DNA of 64,000 nucleotides from Nocardioides albertanoniae. Its GTDB lineage: Bacteria > Actinomycetota > Actinomycetes > Propionibacteriales > Nocardioidaceae. The notes under the pieces are model-generated. The model ran no database searches. It had not been told where the DNA came from and saw only the letters and a program-made list of their open reading frames with translations. Position 1 is the stretch's first letter. The number at the start of each line of letters is the position of its first letter. The position numbers and the translations under genes were made by a program. Below, one piece after another: positions 27,365 through 35,569 of this stretch. Location of the stretch: the NCBI RefSeq assembly GCF_006716315.1, contig NZ_VFOV01000001.1, positions 1,408,501 through 1,472,500 on the forward strand, read 5' to 3'.

Positions 27365-27396
27365 GTCCACGCGCGTGTGAGCAGGCTCACGTGGAC
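27365..27396. promoter_or_regulatory. Inverted repeat upstream of hbd
   Basis: GTCCAC and GTGGAC flank an inner GTGAGC-AG-GCTCAC palindrome. It lies 5 bp before the GGTTACT-type operator of hbd and may be a second binding site in that promoter. Confidence 0.35.
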
Positions 27397-27400
27397 GATG

Positions 27401-27418
27401 GGTTACTCGCCGGTAATA
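27401..27418. promoter_or_regulatory. GGTTACT-type operator before hbd
   Basis: GGTTACTCGCCGGTAATA matches the ecm operator arms except for its last two bases. It ends 21 bp before the ATG at 27440 and overlaps a possible -10 box (TAATAA), which suits repression. Confidence 0.6.
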
Positions 27419-27439
27419 AAGATGGCAGTCTTCGTTCGC

Positions 27440-28606
27440 ATGACGGATTCGACTCAGGGTTCCATCCATGACGCGCTCGTACTGCCCTACCTCAACCACG
27501 CGATTCGCATGCTTGAGTCCGGCTACGCCACCGCCACCGACATCGACAACGCCATGCGCTTCGGCTGCGGCTACCCCAAGGGCCCGCTGACCACGGTCGA
27601 CGAGCTCGGCGCATCTGTCGTACGCGACGCCCTGCTCGCCCGCTTCGAGGAGTCCGGCGACAACCTGCACAAGCCTGCCGACCTGCTCACCAAGACCGCC
27701 GACGAGGGCGGCTCGTTCACCGCGGCCGACGGTGACGACGCCCAGGCTCCGCAGCTGCGCCACACGATCGAGAAGATCGGCGTCGTCGGCACCGGCACGA
27801 TGGCCTCGGGCATCGTCCAGGTCTTCGCGCAGGTCGGCTTCGACGTCGTTTTCGTCGGCCGCTCGCAGGAGAAGCTCGACGCCGTCGTCGCCGGGATCAC
27901 CAAGGCGCTCGACAAGGCCATCGCCAAGGGCCGCTCGGACGAGGAGACCAAGACCGCGGTGCTCGGCCGTCTGACCGGGAGCACCTCGCGCGAGGACCTC
28001 GCCCAGGCCGACCTGATCGTCGAGGGCATCGCTGAGGACCTCGACATCAAGACCCAGCTGTTCACCGACCTCGACCGCATCGCCAAGCCTGGCGCGATCC
28101 TCGCGACCACGACCAGCTCGATGCCGATCACCGAGCTCGCCAAGGTCACCTCGCGCCCCGCCGACGTCATCGGCATGCACTTCTTCAACCCGGCCCCGAT
28201 CATGAAGCTCGTCGAGGTCGTCACCACCGACCTCACCTCGCCCGAGGTCGACGAGACCGTGCGCGCGCTGTCCACCGCGGTCAAGAAGGTGCCGGTCTCC
28301 TGCGGCGACCGCTCCGGCTTCATCGTCAACGCGCTGCTGTTCCCCTACCTCAACGACGCCGTCAAGTTCCACGAGTCGGGCGTCGCCATCGACGAGATCA
28401 ACGCGGCGATCAAGGAGACCGCCGGTCTGCCGATGGGCCCGTTCGAGCTCCTCGACGTCGTCGGCAACGACGTCTCGCTCGCCATCCAGACCGAGCTCCG
28501 CAACGAGTTCGGCGAGCCCGGCTTCGAGCCCGCCGCGCTCCTGGCGCAGAAGGTCGAGGAAGGCAAGCTCGGTCGCAAGACCGGCGAGGGCTTCCACACC
28601 TACTGA
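27440..28606 (+). CDS. 3-hydroxybutyryl-CoA dehydrogenase with an extra N-terminal dimerisation domain
   Basis: NAD(P)-dependent oxidation/reduction between 3-hydroxybutyryl-CoA and acetoacetyl-CoA. Residues about 110-388 form a complete enzyme: Rossmann motif GVVGTGTMASG (about 113), HFFNPAP catalytic His, and GFIVNALLFPYLN. Residues 1-95 are instead a second copy of the C-terminal domain (LPYLNHAIRMLESGYATATD, GCGYPKGP) without its NAD domain. The simplest reading is a fused double enzyme, like the one at 29288, that lost its first NAD domain. ATG 27440 begins the homologous part; it lacks a ribosome-binding site. Confidence 0.85.
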   Translation: MTDSTQGSIHDALVLPYLNHAIRMLESGYATATDIDNAMRFGCGYPKGPLTTVDELGASVVRDALLARFEESGDNLHKPADLLTKTADEGGSFTAADGDDAQAPQLRHTIEKIGVVGTGTMASGIVQVFAQVGFDVVFVGRSQEKLDAVVAGITKALDKAIAKGRSDEETKTAVLGRLTGSTSREDLAQADLIVEGIAEDLDIKTQLFTDLDRIAKPGAILATTTSSMPITELAKVTSRPADVIGMHFFNPAPIMKLVEVVTTDLTSPEVDETVRALSTAVKKVPVSCGDRSGFIVNALLFPYLNDAVKFHESGVAIDEINAAIKETAGLPMGPFELLDVVGNDVSLAIQTELRNEFGEPGFEPAALLAQKVEEGKLGRKTGEGFHTY

Positions 28607-28611
28607 TCCGC

Positions 28612-28715
28612 CGAGAGGTCACTCCCGCAGGTCGAAGAGTCACTTCTGCAGGTCGAGCCGTCACGAAGGTGACGGCTCGACCTGCATTTCTGACCTCTCG
28701 ACCTGCAGAGGTGAC
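28612..28715. repeat. Nested palindrome with TGCAGGTCGA motifs, family B copy 1
   Basis: An 18-bp perfect stem (28647-28664 with 28669-28686, loop GAAG) is nested in a second inverted pair (CGAGAGGTCA at 28612, TGACCTCTCG at 28691) and flanked by further GTCAC and GCAGGTCGA motifs in both directions. It separates the convergent hbd and SRPBCC genes and probably terminates both. The same motif set recurs at 46603-46758. Confidence 0.75.
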
Positions 28716-28725
28716 GCTTCGGCGC

Positions 28726-29229
28726 TCAGGGTGTGGGGTAGCCGCGGCGTACGGCTCGTTCGAGGATCCCCAGGGTGGCTCGGATGGACTTCTGGTCGAT
28801 GACCGGGAAGATCGGCTTCCAGTCGGGGTGGGCGGTGGACCAGTCGCAGTAGGAGACGACGCGGGTGTCGCCCGAATCGAGCTGCTCGAGCTCGTAGCCG
28901 AAACGGTGGCCGATCGGAGGCTTGATGGTGCCGTCGATGGTCCATTCGATCCTGATCGCCGGCTCGAAGGCCGTGATGATCACGGTGACCTCGTACCTGC
29001 CCATCGGGTAGTCGCCCAGGGCCTCACGGTCCATGTGGACGACGAATCGGTCATCGACCGCGCCCACCGGTGAGCCCTCCGACGACTGGAGCATGCCGGA
29101 GGCGTCGATGGCGACGTGGCCGTCGGGGTCGGTGAGGACGGCGAAGATGTCGGTGGGGGAGGCGGGGATGATCCGCTCGGCCTCGATGCGCTCGGCGGCT
29201 GAGGCCTCGGTCTGGGTCTGATCGGTCAC
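28726..29229 (-). CDS. SRPBCC (START/Bet v1-like) family protein
   Basis: A 167-aa ligand-binding fold protein. After a short acidic N-terminus it reads RIIPASPTDIFAVLTDPDGH, then the beta-sheet region with IRIEWTIDGTIKPP and the C-terminal helix SIRATLGILERAVRRG. Members act as polyketide cyclases, lipid carriers or stress proteins; no specific role can be read. The GTG has a TACATT box 7 nt upstream, suggesting a leaderless mRNA. It is divergent from the double dehydrogenase gene. Confidence 0.8.
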   Translation of the reverse strand: MTDQTQTEASAAERIEAERIIPASPTDIFAVLTDPDGHVAIDASGMLQSSEGSPVGAVDDRFVVHMDREALGDYPMGRYEVTVIITAFEPAIRIEWTIDGTIKPPIGHRFGYELEQLDSGDTRVVSYCDWSTAHPDWKPIFPVIDQKSIRATLGILERAVRRGYPTP

Positions 29230-29287
29230 GGGGCCGAATGTAGCGGCACCCCCTGTGCGTCGGATCACACCGTGGCAGGATGCGGGC

Positions 29288-31066
29288 ATGAGTGAGCGCA
29301 CGATCGAGACAGTCGGAGTCGTCGGCCTGGGCACCATGGGTGCCGGCATCGCGGAGGTGTTCGCCCGCAACGGGTTCACCGTCGTCGGGGTGGAACGGGA
29401 CGAGGAGGGCCTCGAGCGAGGCAAGGAGCACCTGGCCAACTCGACGGGCCGCGCGGTCAAGCGCGGCAAGCTCAGCGCCGACGAGCAGGAGGCGCTGCTC
29501 GGCCGGATCACCTTCGCCACCGATCCGACGGCCCTCAAGGACGCCGACTTCGTCGTCGAGGCGGTCGTCGAGTCGCTCGAGCTGAAGAAGAAGATCCTCG
29601 CCACCCTCGACGAGATCGTCGCGCCCGACACGATCCTGGCGACCAACACGTCCTCCCTCTCGGTGACCGAGATCTCGACCGCGTCGCAGAAGCCGGGCCG
29701 CGTGGTCGGCGTCCACTTCTTCAACCCCGCGCCGGTGCAGAAGTTCGTCGAGATCGTACGCACCGTGGTGACCGAGGCCGAGGTGCTCGAAGACGCTCGG
29801 GAGGTCGTCGGCAAGCTCGGCAAGTCGCCGGTGGTCTGCGGCGACCGGGCCGGCTTCATCGCCAACGCGCTGCTCTTCGGCTACCTGAACCACGCGGTCT
29901 CGATGTTCGAGGGCCACTACGCCACCCGCGAGGACATCGACACCGCGATGCGCCTGGGCTGCGGCTACCCGATGGGCCCGCTGGCGCTGCTCGACCTGAT
30001 CGGGCTCGACACCTCCTACGAGATCCTCGACACGATGTACCGCCAGGGCCGCGACCGCCTCCACGCTCCGTCGCCGATCCTCAAGCAGATGGTCACCGCC
30101 GGGATGCTCGGCCGAAAGTCGGGCCGCGGCTTCTACACCTACGAGGGCGCCGACTCACCCGTCGTGGTGCCCGACGGCCTCACCCCGAGCGCCGACGCCA
30201 CCCACGAGCTGCGCCGCCAGGTCTCGAAGGTCGGCGTCGTCGGCACCGGCACGATGGCTTCCGGCATCGTCGAGGTCTTCGCCAAGGGCGGCTACGACGT
30301 GACGTACGTCGGGCGCAGCCAGGACAAGGTCGCCAAGGTGAACGAGAAGATCACCAAGAGCCTCGACAAGGCGATCGGGCGGGGCAAGCTGGAGGAGTCG
30401 GCGAAGCCCGAGATCCTCGGCCGGCTGACCGGCACCACCTCGCTCGACGACCTGGCCGACGTCGACATCGTCGTGGAGGCGATCGCGGAGGACCTGGCCA
30501 TCAAGACCACGCTCTTCGAGAACCTCGACGACATCTGCAAGCCCGGCGCGATCCTGGCCACGACCACCTCGAGCCTGCCGGTCATCGAGCTGGCCAAGGT
30601 CACCAAGCGGCCGGCCGACGTCGTCGGGATGCACTTCTTCAACCCGGCGCCGGTGATGAAGCTGGTCGAGGTGGTCTCGACGGTCACCACGTCCGAGGAC
30701 GTCTCCGAGACCGTTCGCGCGCTCTGCTCCGACATCGGCAAGTCGCCGGTCTCGTGCGGTGACCGGGCAGGGTTCATCGTCAACGCGCTGCTGTTCCCCT
30801 ACCTCAACGACGCCGTCAAGATGCTCGAGGGCCACTACGCGACCGCCGACGACATCGACACCGCGATGAAGCTCGGCTGCGCACTGCCGATGGGCCCCTT
30901 CGAGCTCCTCGACGTCGTCGGCAACGACGTCTCGCTGGCCATCGAGCGCGAGCTCTACCTCGAGTTCCGCGAGCCGGGTTTCGCGCCCGCGCCGCTGCTG
31001 GAGCACCTGGTCACCGCCGGCTACCTCGGCCGCAAGACCGGCAAGGGGTTCCGCGACTACAGCTGA
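29288..31066 (+). CDS. Fused tandem 3-hydroxyacyl-CoA dehydrogenase (two complete copies)
   Basis: A 592-aa protein made of two full 3-hydroxybutyryl-CoA dehydrogenase units: copy 1 about 5-295 (GVVGLGTMGAGIAEVF) and copy 2 about 308-592 (GVVGTGTMASGIVEVF). Each has HFFNPAP, GDRAGFI-NALLF and the GFY/F-x-Y C-terminal end, so both sites look active. Normal enzymes are about 285 aa. It may serve beta-oxidation or the hydroxybutyryl-CoA step of the ethylmalonyl-CoA route. AGGA lies about 8 nt before the ATG. It has no GGTTACT-type operator, unlike its paralogue at 27440. Confidence 0.88.
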   Translation: MSERTIETVGVVGLGTMGAGIAEVFARNGFTVVGVERDEEGLERGKEHLANSTGRAVKRGKLSADEQEALLGRITFATDPTALKDADFVVEAVVESLELKKKILATLDEIVAPDTILATNTSSLSVTEISTASQKPGRVVGVHFFNPAPVQKFVEIVRTVVTEAEVLEDAREVVGKLGKSPVVCGDRAGFIANALLFGYLNHAVSMFEGHYATREDIDTAMRLGCGYPMGPLALLDLIGLDTSYEILDTMYRQGRDRLHAPSPILKQMVTAGMLGRKSGRGFYTYEGADSPVVVPDGLTPSADATHELRRQVSKVGVVGTGTMASGIVEVFAKGGYDVTYVGRSQDKVAKVNEKITKSLDKAIGRGKLEESAKPEILGRLTGTTSLDDLADVDIVVEAIAEDLAIKTTLFENLDDICKPGAILATTTSSLPVIELAKVTKRPADVVGMHFFNPAPVMKLVEVVSTVTTSEDVSETVRALCSDIGKSPVSCGDRAGFIVNALLFPYLNDAVKMLEGHYATADDIDTAMKLGCALPMGPFELLDVVGNDVSLAIERELYLEFREPGFAPAPLLEHLVTAGYLGRKTGKGFRDYS

Positions 31067-31083
31067 TCCGAGCGCGCCTGAGC

Positions 31084-31177
31084 GTTCCTCCGTCAAGGTA
31101 TGCAGGTCGAGGCGCACATCCCACGCGGAGCTCCCCGTGGGATGTGCGCCTTCGTCTGCATACCTTGACGGAGGAAC
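31084..31177. terminator. Long perfect hairpin after the double dehydrogenase gene
   Basis: A 22-bp outer stem (31084-31105 with 31156-31177) and a 14-bp inner stem (31110-31123 with 31138-31151) are separated by a 4-nt internal loop and closed by a 14-nt loop. The outer left arm runs into TGCAGGTCGA, the motif of repeat family B. The element lies between same-strand genes and should form a very stable RNA hairpin. Confidence 0.7.
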
Positions 31178-31210
31178 CCCCGCGCCCACCCCAGCAGTAC
31201 GCTGGTCGAC

Positions 31211-31999
31211 GTGGGACTTCTGATCGCACTCCTCGTCGTCGTCGCGGTGATCGGCACCGTGGTCGTGACCAGCAGGCGCTCGCAGGCGCGGGCCCTGGAA
31301 AAGCAGCGCGCTGACCTCGAGCCGGTCAAGCAGCTCGCCTTCGAAGACGTCACCGCGTTCGGTGAAGAGCTCCAGAAGCTCGACCTCGAGATGGCCGGGC
31401 AGGCGCTCGACGAGGGCGCCAACGCCGACTATCAGCGTGCGCTCGACGAATACGAGACCGCGAAGCGGGCCGTCGACAAGATGGAGAAGCCCGAGGACGT
31501 CAAGGGCATCACCGAGATCGTCGAGGACGGGCGCTACGCGGTGGCGTGTGTGCAGGCGCGAGTCGCCGGCGAGGCGCTGCCGACCCGGCGTCCGCCGTGC
31601 TTCTTCGACCCGCGCCACGGGCTCTCCGTCGAAGACGTGGAGTGGGCGCCGCCGGGCGGCACCTCGCGCGACGTACCGGCCTGTGCGCTCGACGCCGAGC
31701 GGGTCAAGGCGGGCGCCGAGCCCGACACCCGCAAGGTGATGGTCGGCAACGAGCGGGTGCCCTACTGGCAGGGCGGCCCGGCCTACCGGCCCTACGCGGC
31801 GGGCTACTTCGGCGCGTTCTCGCCGATGGACTGGATGTTCGCCGGGCTGATGTTCAGCGCGTTCGGCGGCTTCGACGCCTTCGGTGAGATCGGTGAGGGC
31901 ATGGGCGACGCGATCGGTGGTATCGGCGACGGCCTCGGTGACATGTTCGGCGGCATCGGCGACGGCATCGGTGACATGTTCGACGGCTTCGACTTCTAG
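31211..31999 (+). CDS. Membrane-anchored protein with Gly/Asp-rich repeat tail
   Basis: A 262-aa protein with one N-terminal membrane helix (GLLIALLVVVAVIGTVVVTS), a helical Glu/Lys-rich domain, a cysteine-containing region with CFFDPRHG and PACALDAERVK, and a C-terminal tail of near-repeats GEIGEGMGDAIGGIGDGLGD ending DMFDGFDF. The domain resembles surface-exposed actinobacterial proteins of unknown function. The GTG start has a TACGCT box 7 nt upstream (leaderless). Confidence 0.7.
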   Translation: MGLLIALLVVVAVIGTVVVTSRRSQARALEKQRADLEPVKQLAFEDVTAFGEELQKLDLEMAGQALDEGANADYQRALDEYETAKRAVDKMEKPEDVKGITEIVEDGRYAVACVQARVAGEALPTRRPPCFFDPRHGLSVEDVEWAPPGGTSRDVPACALDAERVKAGAEPDTRKVMVGNERVPYWQGGPAYRPYAAGYFGAFSPMDWMFAGLMFSAFGGFDAFGEIGEGMGDAIGGIGDGLGDMFGGIGDGIGDMFDGFDF

Positions 32000-32016
32000 C
32001 GACGTACGCTTCGCAG

Positions 32017-32808
32017 GTGCCACCACTTCATACGCTCGAGCTCGGTGAGAGCGGCAGCCGCGTCGTCTTCCTGCACGGCCTCTTCGGCCAGGGACGCAAC
32101 TGGAACACCCTCGGCAAGCAGCTTGCCGGCGACCACCGAGTGAGCCTCGTCGACCTGCCCCACCACGGTCGTTCGCCGCATCCGGACGCCTTCGACTACC
32201 TCGAGGTCACCGCCTCGGTCGCCGAGCTGCTCTCTGCTGATGACGGGTCCGACGACCCGGCCACCGTGGTCGGCCACTCGATGGGCGGCAAGGTCGCCAT
32301 GCTGCTCGCGATCACCCGACCCGAGCTGGTCGCGAAGCTGGTCGTGGCCGACATGTCGCCGGTCGTCTACGAGAAGGCACGCGACTTCAAGACGTACGTC
32401 GATGCCCTCAACGGCCTCGATCTCGGCTCGATCACCCGCCGCGACGAGGCCGACGCCGCGCTGCAGCCCGCCGTGCCGGACCCGACGATCCGCGGTTTCC
32501 TGCTGCAGAACCTGCGCCGCGAGGGTGACGGCTGGCGCTGGGCGATGAACCTCCCGGTGCTCGGCCGCGACCTCGACCGCATCGGTGACTGGCCCGCCGA
32601 CGACCTGAAGGGGTTCGACCCCTACGACGGCCCGGTGCTGTGGCTGGCGGGGGAGCGGTCGAGCTACGTCACCGACGACTACGCGCCGGCCATGAAGGGA
32701 TGGTTCCCGCGCTATCGCAAGGTGACCGTCAAGGGCGCCGGCCACTGGATCCACTCCGAGAAGCCGGAGACCTTCCTGGCGGCCCTCGAGCAGTTCCTCG
32801 CCTCCTAG
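32017..32808 (+). CDS. Alpha/beta-fold hydrolase (YbfF-like esterase)
   Basis: A 263-aa cytoplasmic hydrolase. The oxyanion segment FLHGLFGQGRNW, the nucleophile elbow GHSMGG (Ser 88) and the C-terminal catalytic His in GAGHWIHSEKP are present; the acid is probably in the WLAGERSSYV region. It resembles short-chain acyl esterases such as YbfF. A TACGCT box 6 nt before the GTG suggests a leaderless transcript. The substrate is unknown. Confidence 0.85.
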   Translation: MPPLHTLELGESGSRVVFLHGLFGQGRNWNTLGKQLAGDHRVSLVDLPHHGRSPHPDAFDYLEVTASVAELLSADDGSDDPATVVGHSMGGKVAMLLAITRPELVAKLVVADMSPVVYEKARDFKTYVDALNGLDLGSITRRDEADAALQPAVPDPTIRGFLLQNLRREGDGWRWAMNLPVLGRDLDRIGDWPADDLKGFDPYDGPVLWLAGERSSYVTDDYAPAMKGWFPRYRKVTVKGAGHWIHSEKPETFLAALEQFLAS

Positions 32809-32818
32809 CGGCGCACCG

Positions 32819-33445
32819 CTAGACCTCCCGGGCGCAGGGGCCCGCGAACACCGACGCCATCCGTGCGGCGACCGCCGTCTCGGCGCGCCGCTGGGCTGCC
32901 CTGCTCGGGTCGATGAGGAGGCGCACGGCGAGACCCTGCGTCAGCGCGAACGCCGCGTCGCTCTCGAGCAGGGCATCGGTCTCGGGCGCGACCTCGCCGC
33001 ACTCCATCCCGTTGCGTACGGCGTGCGCGATGCGGTCGCCGAGCCGTCGGTCGAAGGCGCGCTGGTGCTCGGCAAGGGTCGGGTTGTCGAGGGCGAGCCC
33101 GGCGAAAGCGTGCCGGAGATAGGCCTCGTCGCGGTGGCTGGTGTCGAGCGGGAGCAGCTCGAGCAGACCGGCGCCGAGCATGTGCTCGATGCGGGCGTGT
33201 CGGCGCTCGGCGCGGGCGATCGCCGTCGTGATCCGGCTGTCGATCTCGTCGAGCAGCGTGCGCAGGGTGTCGGCGAGCAGCGCCTCCTTGGAGTCGTAGT
33301 AGTGCTGCACCAGGCCGACGGAGACGCCTGCGGCCTTGGCGGTGCCCGCGACGGTCACGGCGCCGAGGCCGGAGGTGAGGGCAAGCGTGCGCACGCCCGA
33401 GGTGATCTGCGCTCGGCGGGCGTCGTGGTCTGCGGTCCTGGTCAT
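32819..33445 (-). CDS. TetR family transcriptional regulator
   Basis: A 208-aa regulator. The N-terminal HTH (ITSGVRTLALTSGLGAVTVA, GVSVGLVQHYYDSKEALL) has the BetI/TetR layout; the C-terminal domain has the LDNPTLAEHQRAFDRRLGD ligand-domain style of BetI-like proteins. ATG 33445 has a TATCAT box 6 nt upstream. It is divergent from the serine hydrolase gene and probably controls it through the palindrome at 33455-33478. Confidence 0.88.
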   Translation of the reverse strand: MTRTADHDARRAQITSGVRTLALTSGLGAVTVAGTAKAAGVSVGLVQHYYDSKEALLADTLRTLLDEIDSRITTAIARAERRHARIEHMLGAGLLELLPLDTSHRDEAYLRHAFAGLALDNPTLAEHQRAFDRRLGDRIAHAVRNGMECGEVAPETDALLESDAAFALTQGLAVRLLIDPSRAAQRRAETAVAARMASVFAGPCAREV

Positions 33446-33454
33446 CGTCGAATG

Positions 33455-33478
33455 ATAACAATATGGGCATACGGTTAT
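33455..33478. promoter_or_regulatory. TetR operator candidate in a divergent promoter
   Basis: ATAAC-N3-ATG-GG-CAT-N3-GTTAT is a 24-bp imperfect palindrome, AT-rich in a GC-rich genome. It overlaps the -10 boxes of both divergent genes (TATCAT on minus, TATGGT on plus at 33476), the usual place for TetR autoregulation. Confidence 0.6.
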
Positions 33479-33488
33479 GGTGTACGAC

Positions 33489-34940
33489 ATGGACGGTTCT
33501 CGAGCTCTCGCACGCGCACTCGCCGTGATTGCGGTCGTCATCGTCGGCGCGGCAGTGCCGGCGGCTGCCGGAACGGCTATGGCCCGGGAGGGCGACGGTG
33601 CCGTGGAGGCGTACGTCGACAGCTGGCGGGAGGTCAACCACGTGCCCGGGGCGGCGGTCGCGGTCATCGACGCAGACGGCGTGCAGACCTATGTCTCGGG
33701 CGAGGACGGAGACGGGGCCGCCGTCTCGCGCACGACGCCGTTCCTGGTGGGATCGGTCGCGAAGACGTTCACCAGCGCACTGGTGCTCCGCCTGGTCGAT
33801 GAGGGCCGCCTCCGGCTCGACGACCCGGTGCAGGAGCATCTGCCGTGGCTGGACGCGCCGCGGGTGAGCGTGCGTCAGCTGCTCACCCACACGGCCGGCT
33901 ACACGGCCGGTGACGGGCTCGCGGTCTCGGAGCGGTTCGACAGCTCGCCCGGGGCGCTGCGCCGGGCGGCGGGCGACCTCGAGCGCCACGGCACGCCGGG
34001 GCGCTATGCCTACAACAGCGCCGACTATCTCGTGCTGGGTGCCCTGATCGAGGAGGTGACGGGGCGCTCGTTCGCCTCCGTCGTCGAGGAGTCCCTCTTC
34101 GATCCGGTCGGGATGACGGAGACCGCCGCCGATGCACAGGGCGCCGATGCGCTCCCGCCCGGCCACCGACAGTGGTGGGGGTGGACGCGTGCCTACGACC
34201 CCGGCTTCGACGAGTCCGGTGCGTCCTACGGCTACGTCGTCTCGACGCTCGATGACCTGACGACGTACGCCCGAGCCCTGCTGGCCGGCGAGGTGCTGCC
34301 GCACAGCCTCGAGGACGAGGCCTGGAGCGTGCAGGAGGTCACCGGAGCGGGGCGCGGCTACGGCTACGGCTGGAGCGTCGAGGACGGTGACCAGCCTCGC
34401 GTCCATCACACGGGTGCCACTCCCGGCTACTTCGCCCATGTCTCCCTGGTGCCCGAGGAGGGTCGTGCCGTCGTCGTCCTCGCCAACGCCTACGCCGAGA
34501 AGCGCGCCCCGAGCCTGGCGGCCGCGGCCGCCGACATCGACCGGATCGCGCGCGGCGGGTCGGCGAGCGTACGAGGCGGCGACCCGATCCTGACGGCCGC
34601 GCCGTGGCTGCTGATGGCCTTCGTCCCGCTCGGTCTGGGGCTCGCCCTGGCCGCCCGCCGCGGCCCGCGCTCGCCGAGGCTCAGATGGGCGTGCGCGGCG
34701 GTCGCCGCGCTGGCCACCGGTGCTCTGGCCGTGCTGCCGCGACTGCTGGGCGGGTCGTTCGGCACGGCGTTCACATGGCTGCCCGACCTGGCGCTCGGTG
34801 TCGTCGCGAGCAGCGCGACGCTGCTGCTCGTGGCCGTCTCCTGCGCGGTCCGGCCCCGAGGACTCCTGCAGCCGGCTCCCGCCGCCCTCGAGAGGCTCGA
34901 GGGCGGTCAGGGCTCGATGAGCCCCGACCGGATGGCGTAG
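33489..34940 (+). CDS. Beta-lactamase-related serine hydrolase with C-terminal membrane helices
   Basis: A 483-aa exported penicillin-binding-protein/class C beta-lactamase-like enzyme. After a signal peptide (ALAVIAVVIVGAAVPAAAGT) come the SVAK nucleophile motif (Ser 89, Lys 92), YNS (Tyr 175) and a VHHTGATPG third motif. From about 360 there are three membrane helices anchoring it, a layout seen in esterase/peptidase members rather than true beta-lactamases. ATG 33489 lies 7 nt after a TATGGT box; longer starts at 33477/33480 would lie in the operator. Its stop overlaps the convergent response-regulator gene by 34 bp. Confidence 0.85.
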   Translation: MDGSRALARALAVIAVVIVGAAVPAAAGTAMAREGDGAVEAYVDSWREVNHVPGAAVAVIDADGVQTYVSGEDGDGAAVSRTTPFLVGSVAKTFTSALVLRLVDEGRLRLDDPVQEHLPWLDAPRVSVRQLLTHTAGYTAGDGLAVSERFDSSPGALRRAAGDLERHGTPGRYAYNSADYLVLGALIEEVTGRSFASVVEESLFDPVGMTETAADAQGADALPPGHRQWWGWTRAYDPGFDESGASYGYVVSTLDDLTTYARALLAGEVLPHSLEDEAWSVQEVTGAGRGYGYGWSVEDGDQPRVHHTGATPGYFAHVSLVPEEGRAVVVLANAYAEKRAPSLAAAAADIDRIARGGSASVRGGDPILTAAPWLLMAFVPLGLGLALAARRGPRSPRLRWACAAVAALATGALAVLPRLLGGSFGTAFTWLPDLALGVVASSATLLLVAVSCAVRPRGLLQPAPAALERLEGGQGSMSPDRMA

Positions 34941-35569
34941 CGGGTCACCTGGGTGCGATCGCGCAGGCCCAGCTTGGCGAGGATGTTCTCCCGGTGTCGC
35001 TCGACGGTCTTGTAGGAGATCGTGAGCTCGCGGGCGATCTCGCGGGTCGAGTGGCCTTCCGCGATGAGCTTGAGCACCTCGTCCTCGCGTTCGGTGAGCA
35101 CGGTGGCCGGCAGGCTCTCGCCGCGCTTGAGGCGGTCGAGGTAGTCGCGCACCATGGCGCTCATCGCGCCGGGGTAGACGAAGGCCTGGCCGTTCATCGC
35201 GGTGCGGCAGGCTTTGACGAGGTCCTCGTCGGCGACCGACTTGAGCACGTAGCCGCTGGCCCCGACCTTGAGGGCCTCGAAGAAGTACTGCTCGTTGTCG
35301 TGCATCGAGAGCATCAGCATCTTCGGTGGCGTACGCATCCGCGCGATGGTGCGCGCGGCCTGGAGCCCGGTCGTGCGGGGCATGGCGACGTCGAGGATGA
35401 CCAGGTCGACCTCGACGTCGCGCAGTGCGGCGATGGCCTCGGTGCCGTCGGCGGCCTCGGCGACGACCTCGAGGTCGGGCTCGGCGTCGAGGATCAGGCG
35501 CACGCCGCGACGCACCAGGGTGTGGTCGTCGGCGAGCAGGATGCGGATCTTCGCAGATGTGGGCGTCAC
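34907..35569 (-). CDS. NarL/FixJ-type response regulator
   Basis: A 220-aa regulator. The receiver domain holds the acidic pair ADD, phospho-acceptor Asp 60 in VILDVAMP, and Lys in YVLKSV; the C-terminal LuxR-type HTH is EGHSTREIARELTISYKTVE. The GTG start overlaps the histidine kinase stop by 4 nt, so the two are a coupled two-component pair. Likely targets are the divergent permease at 36636. Confidence 0.93.
   Translation of the reverse strand: MTPTSAKIRILLADDHTLVRRGVRLILDAEPDLEVVAEAADGTEAIAALRDVEVDLVILDVAMPRTTGLQAARTIARMRTPPKMLMLSMHDNEQYFFEALKVGASGYVLKSVADEDLVKACRTAMNGQAFVYPGAMSAMVRDYLDRLKRGESLPATVLTEREDEVLKLIAEGHSTREIARELTISYKTVERHRENILAKLGLRDRTQVTRYAIRSGLIEP

Noticed and set aside
33489..34940. 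True beta-lactamase resistance gene
   Set aside because: The SxxK/YxN motifs are shared by many esterases and peptidases, and the C-terminal membrane helices argue against a secreted beta-lactamase.
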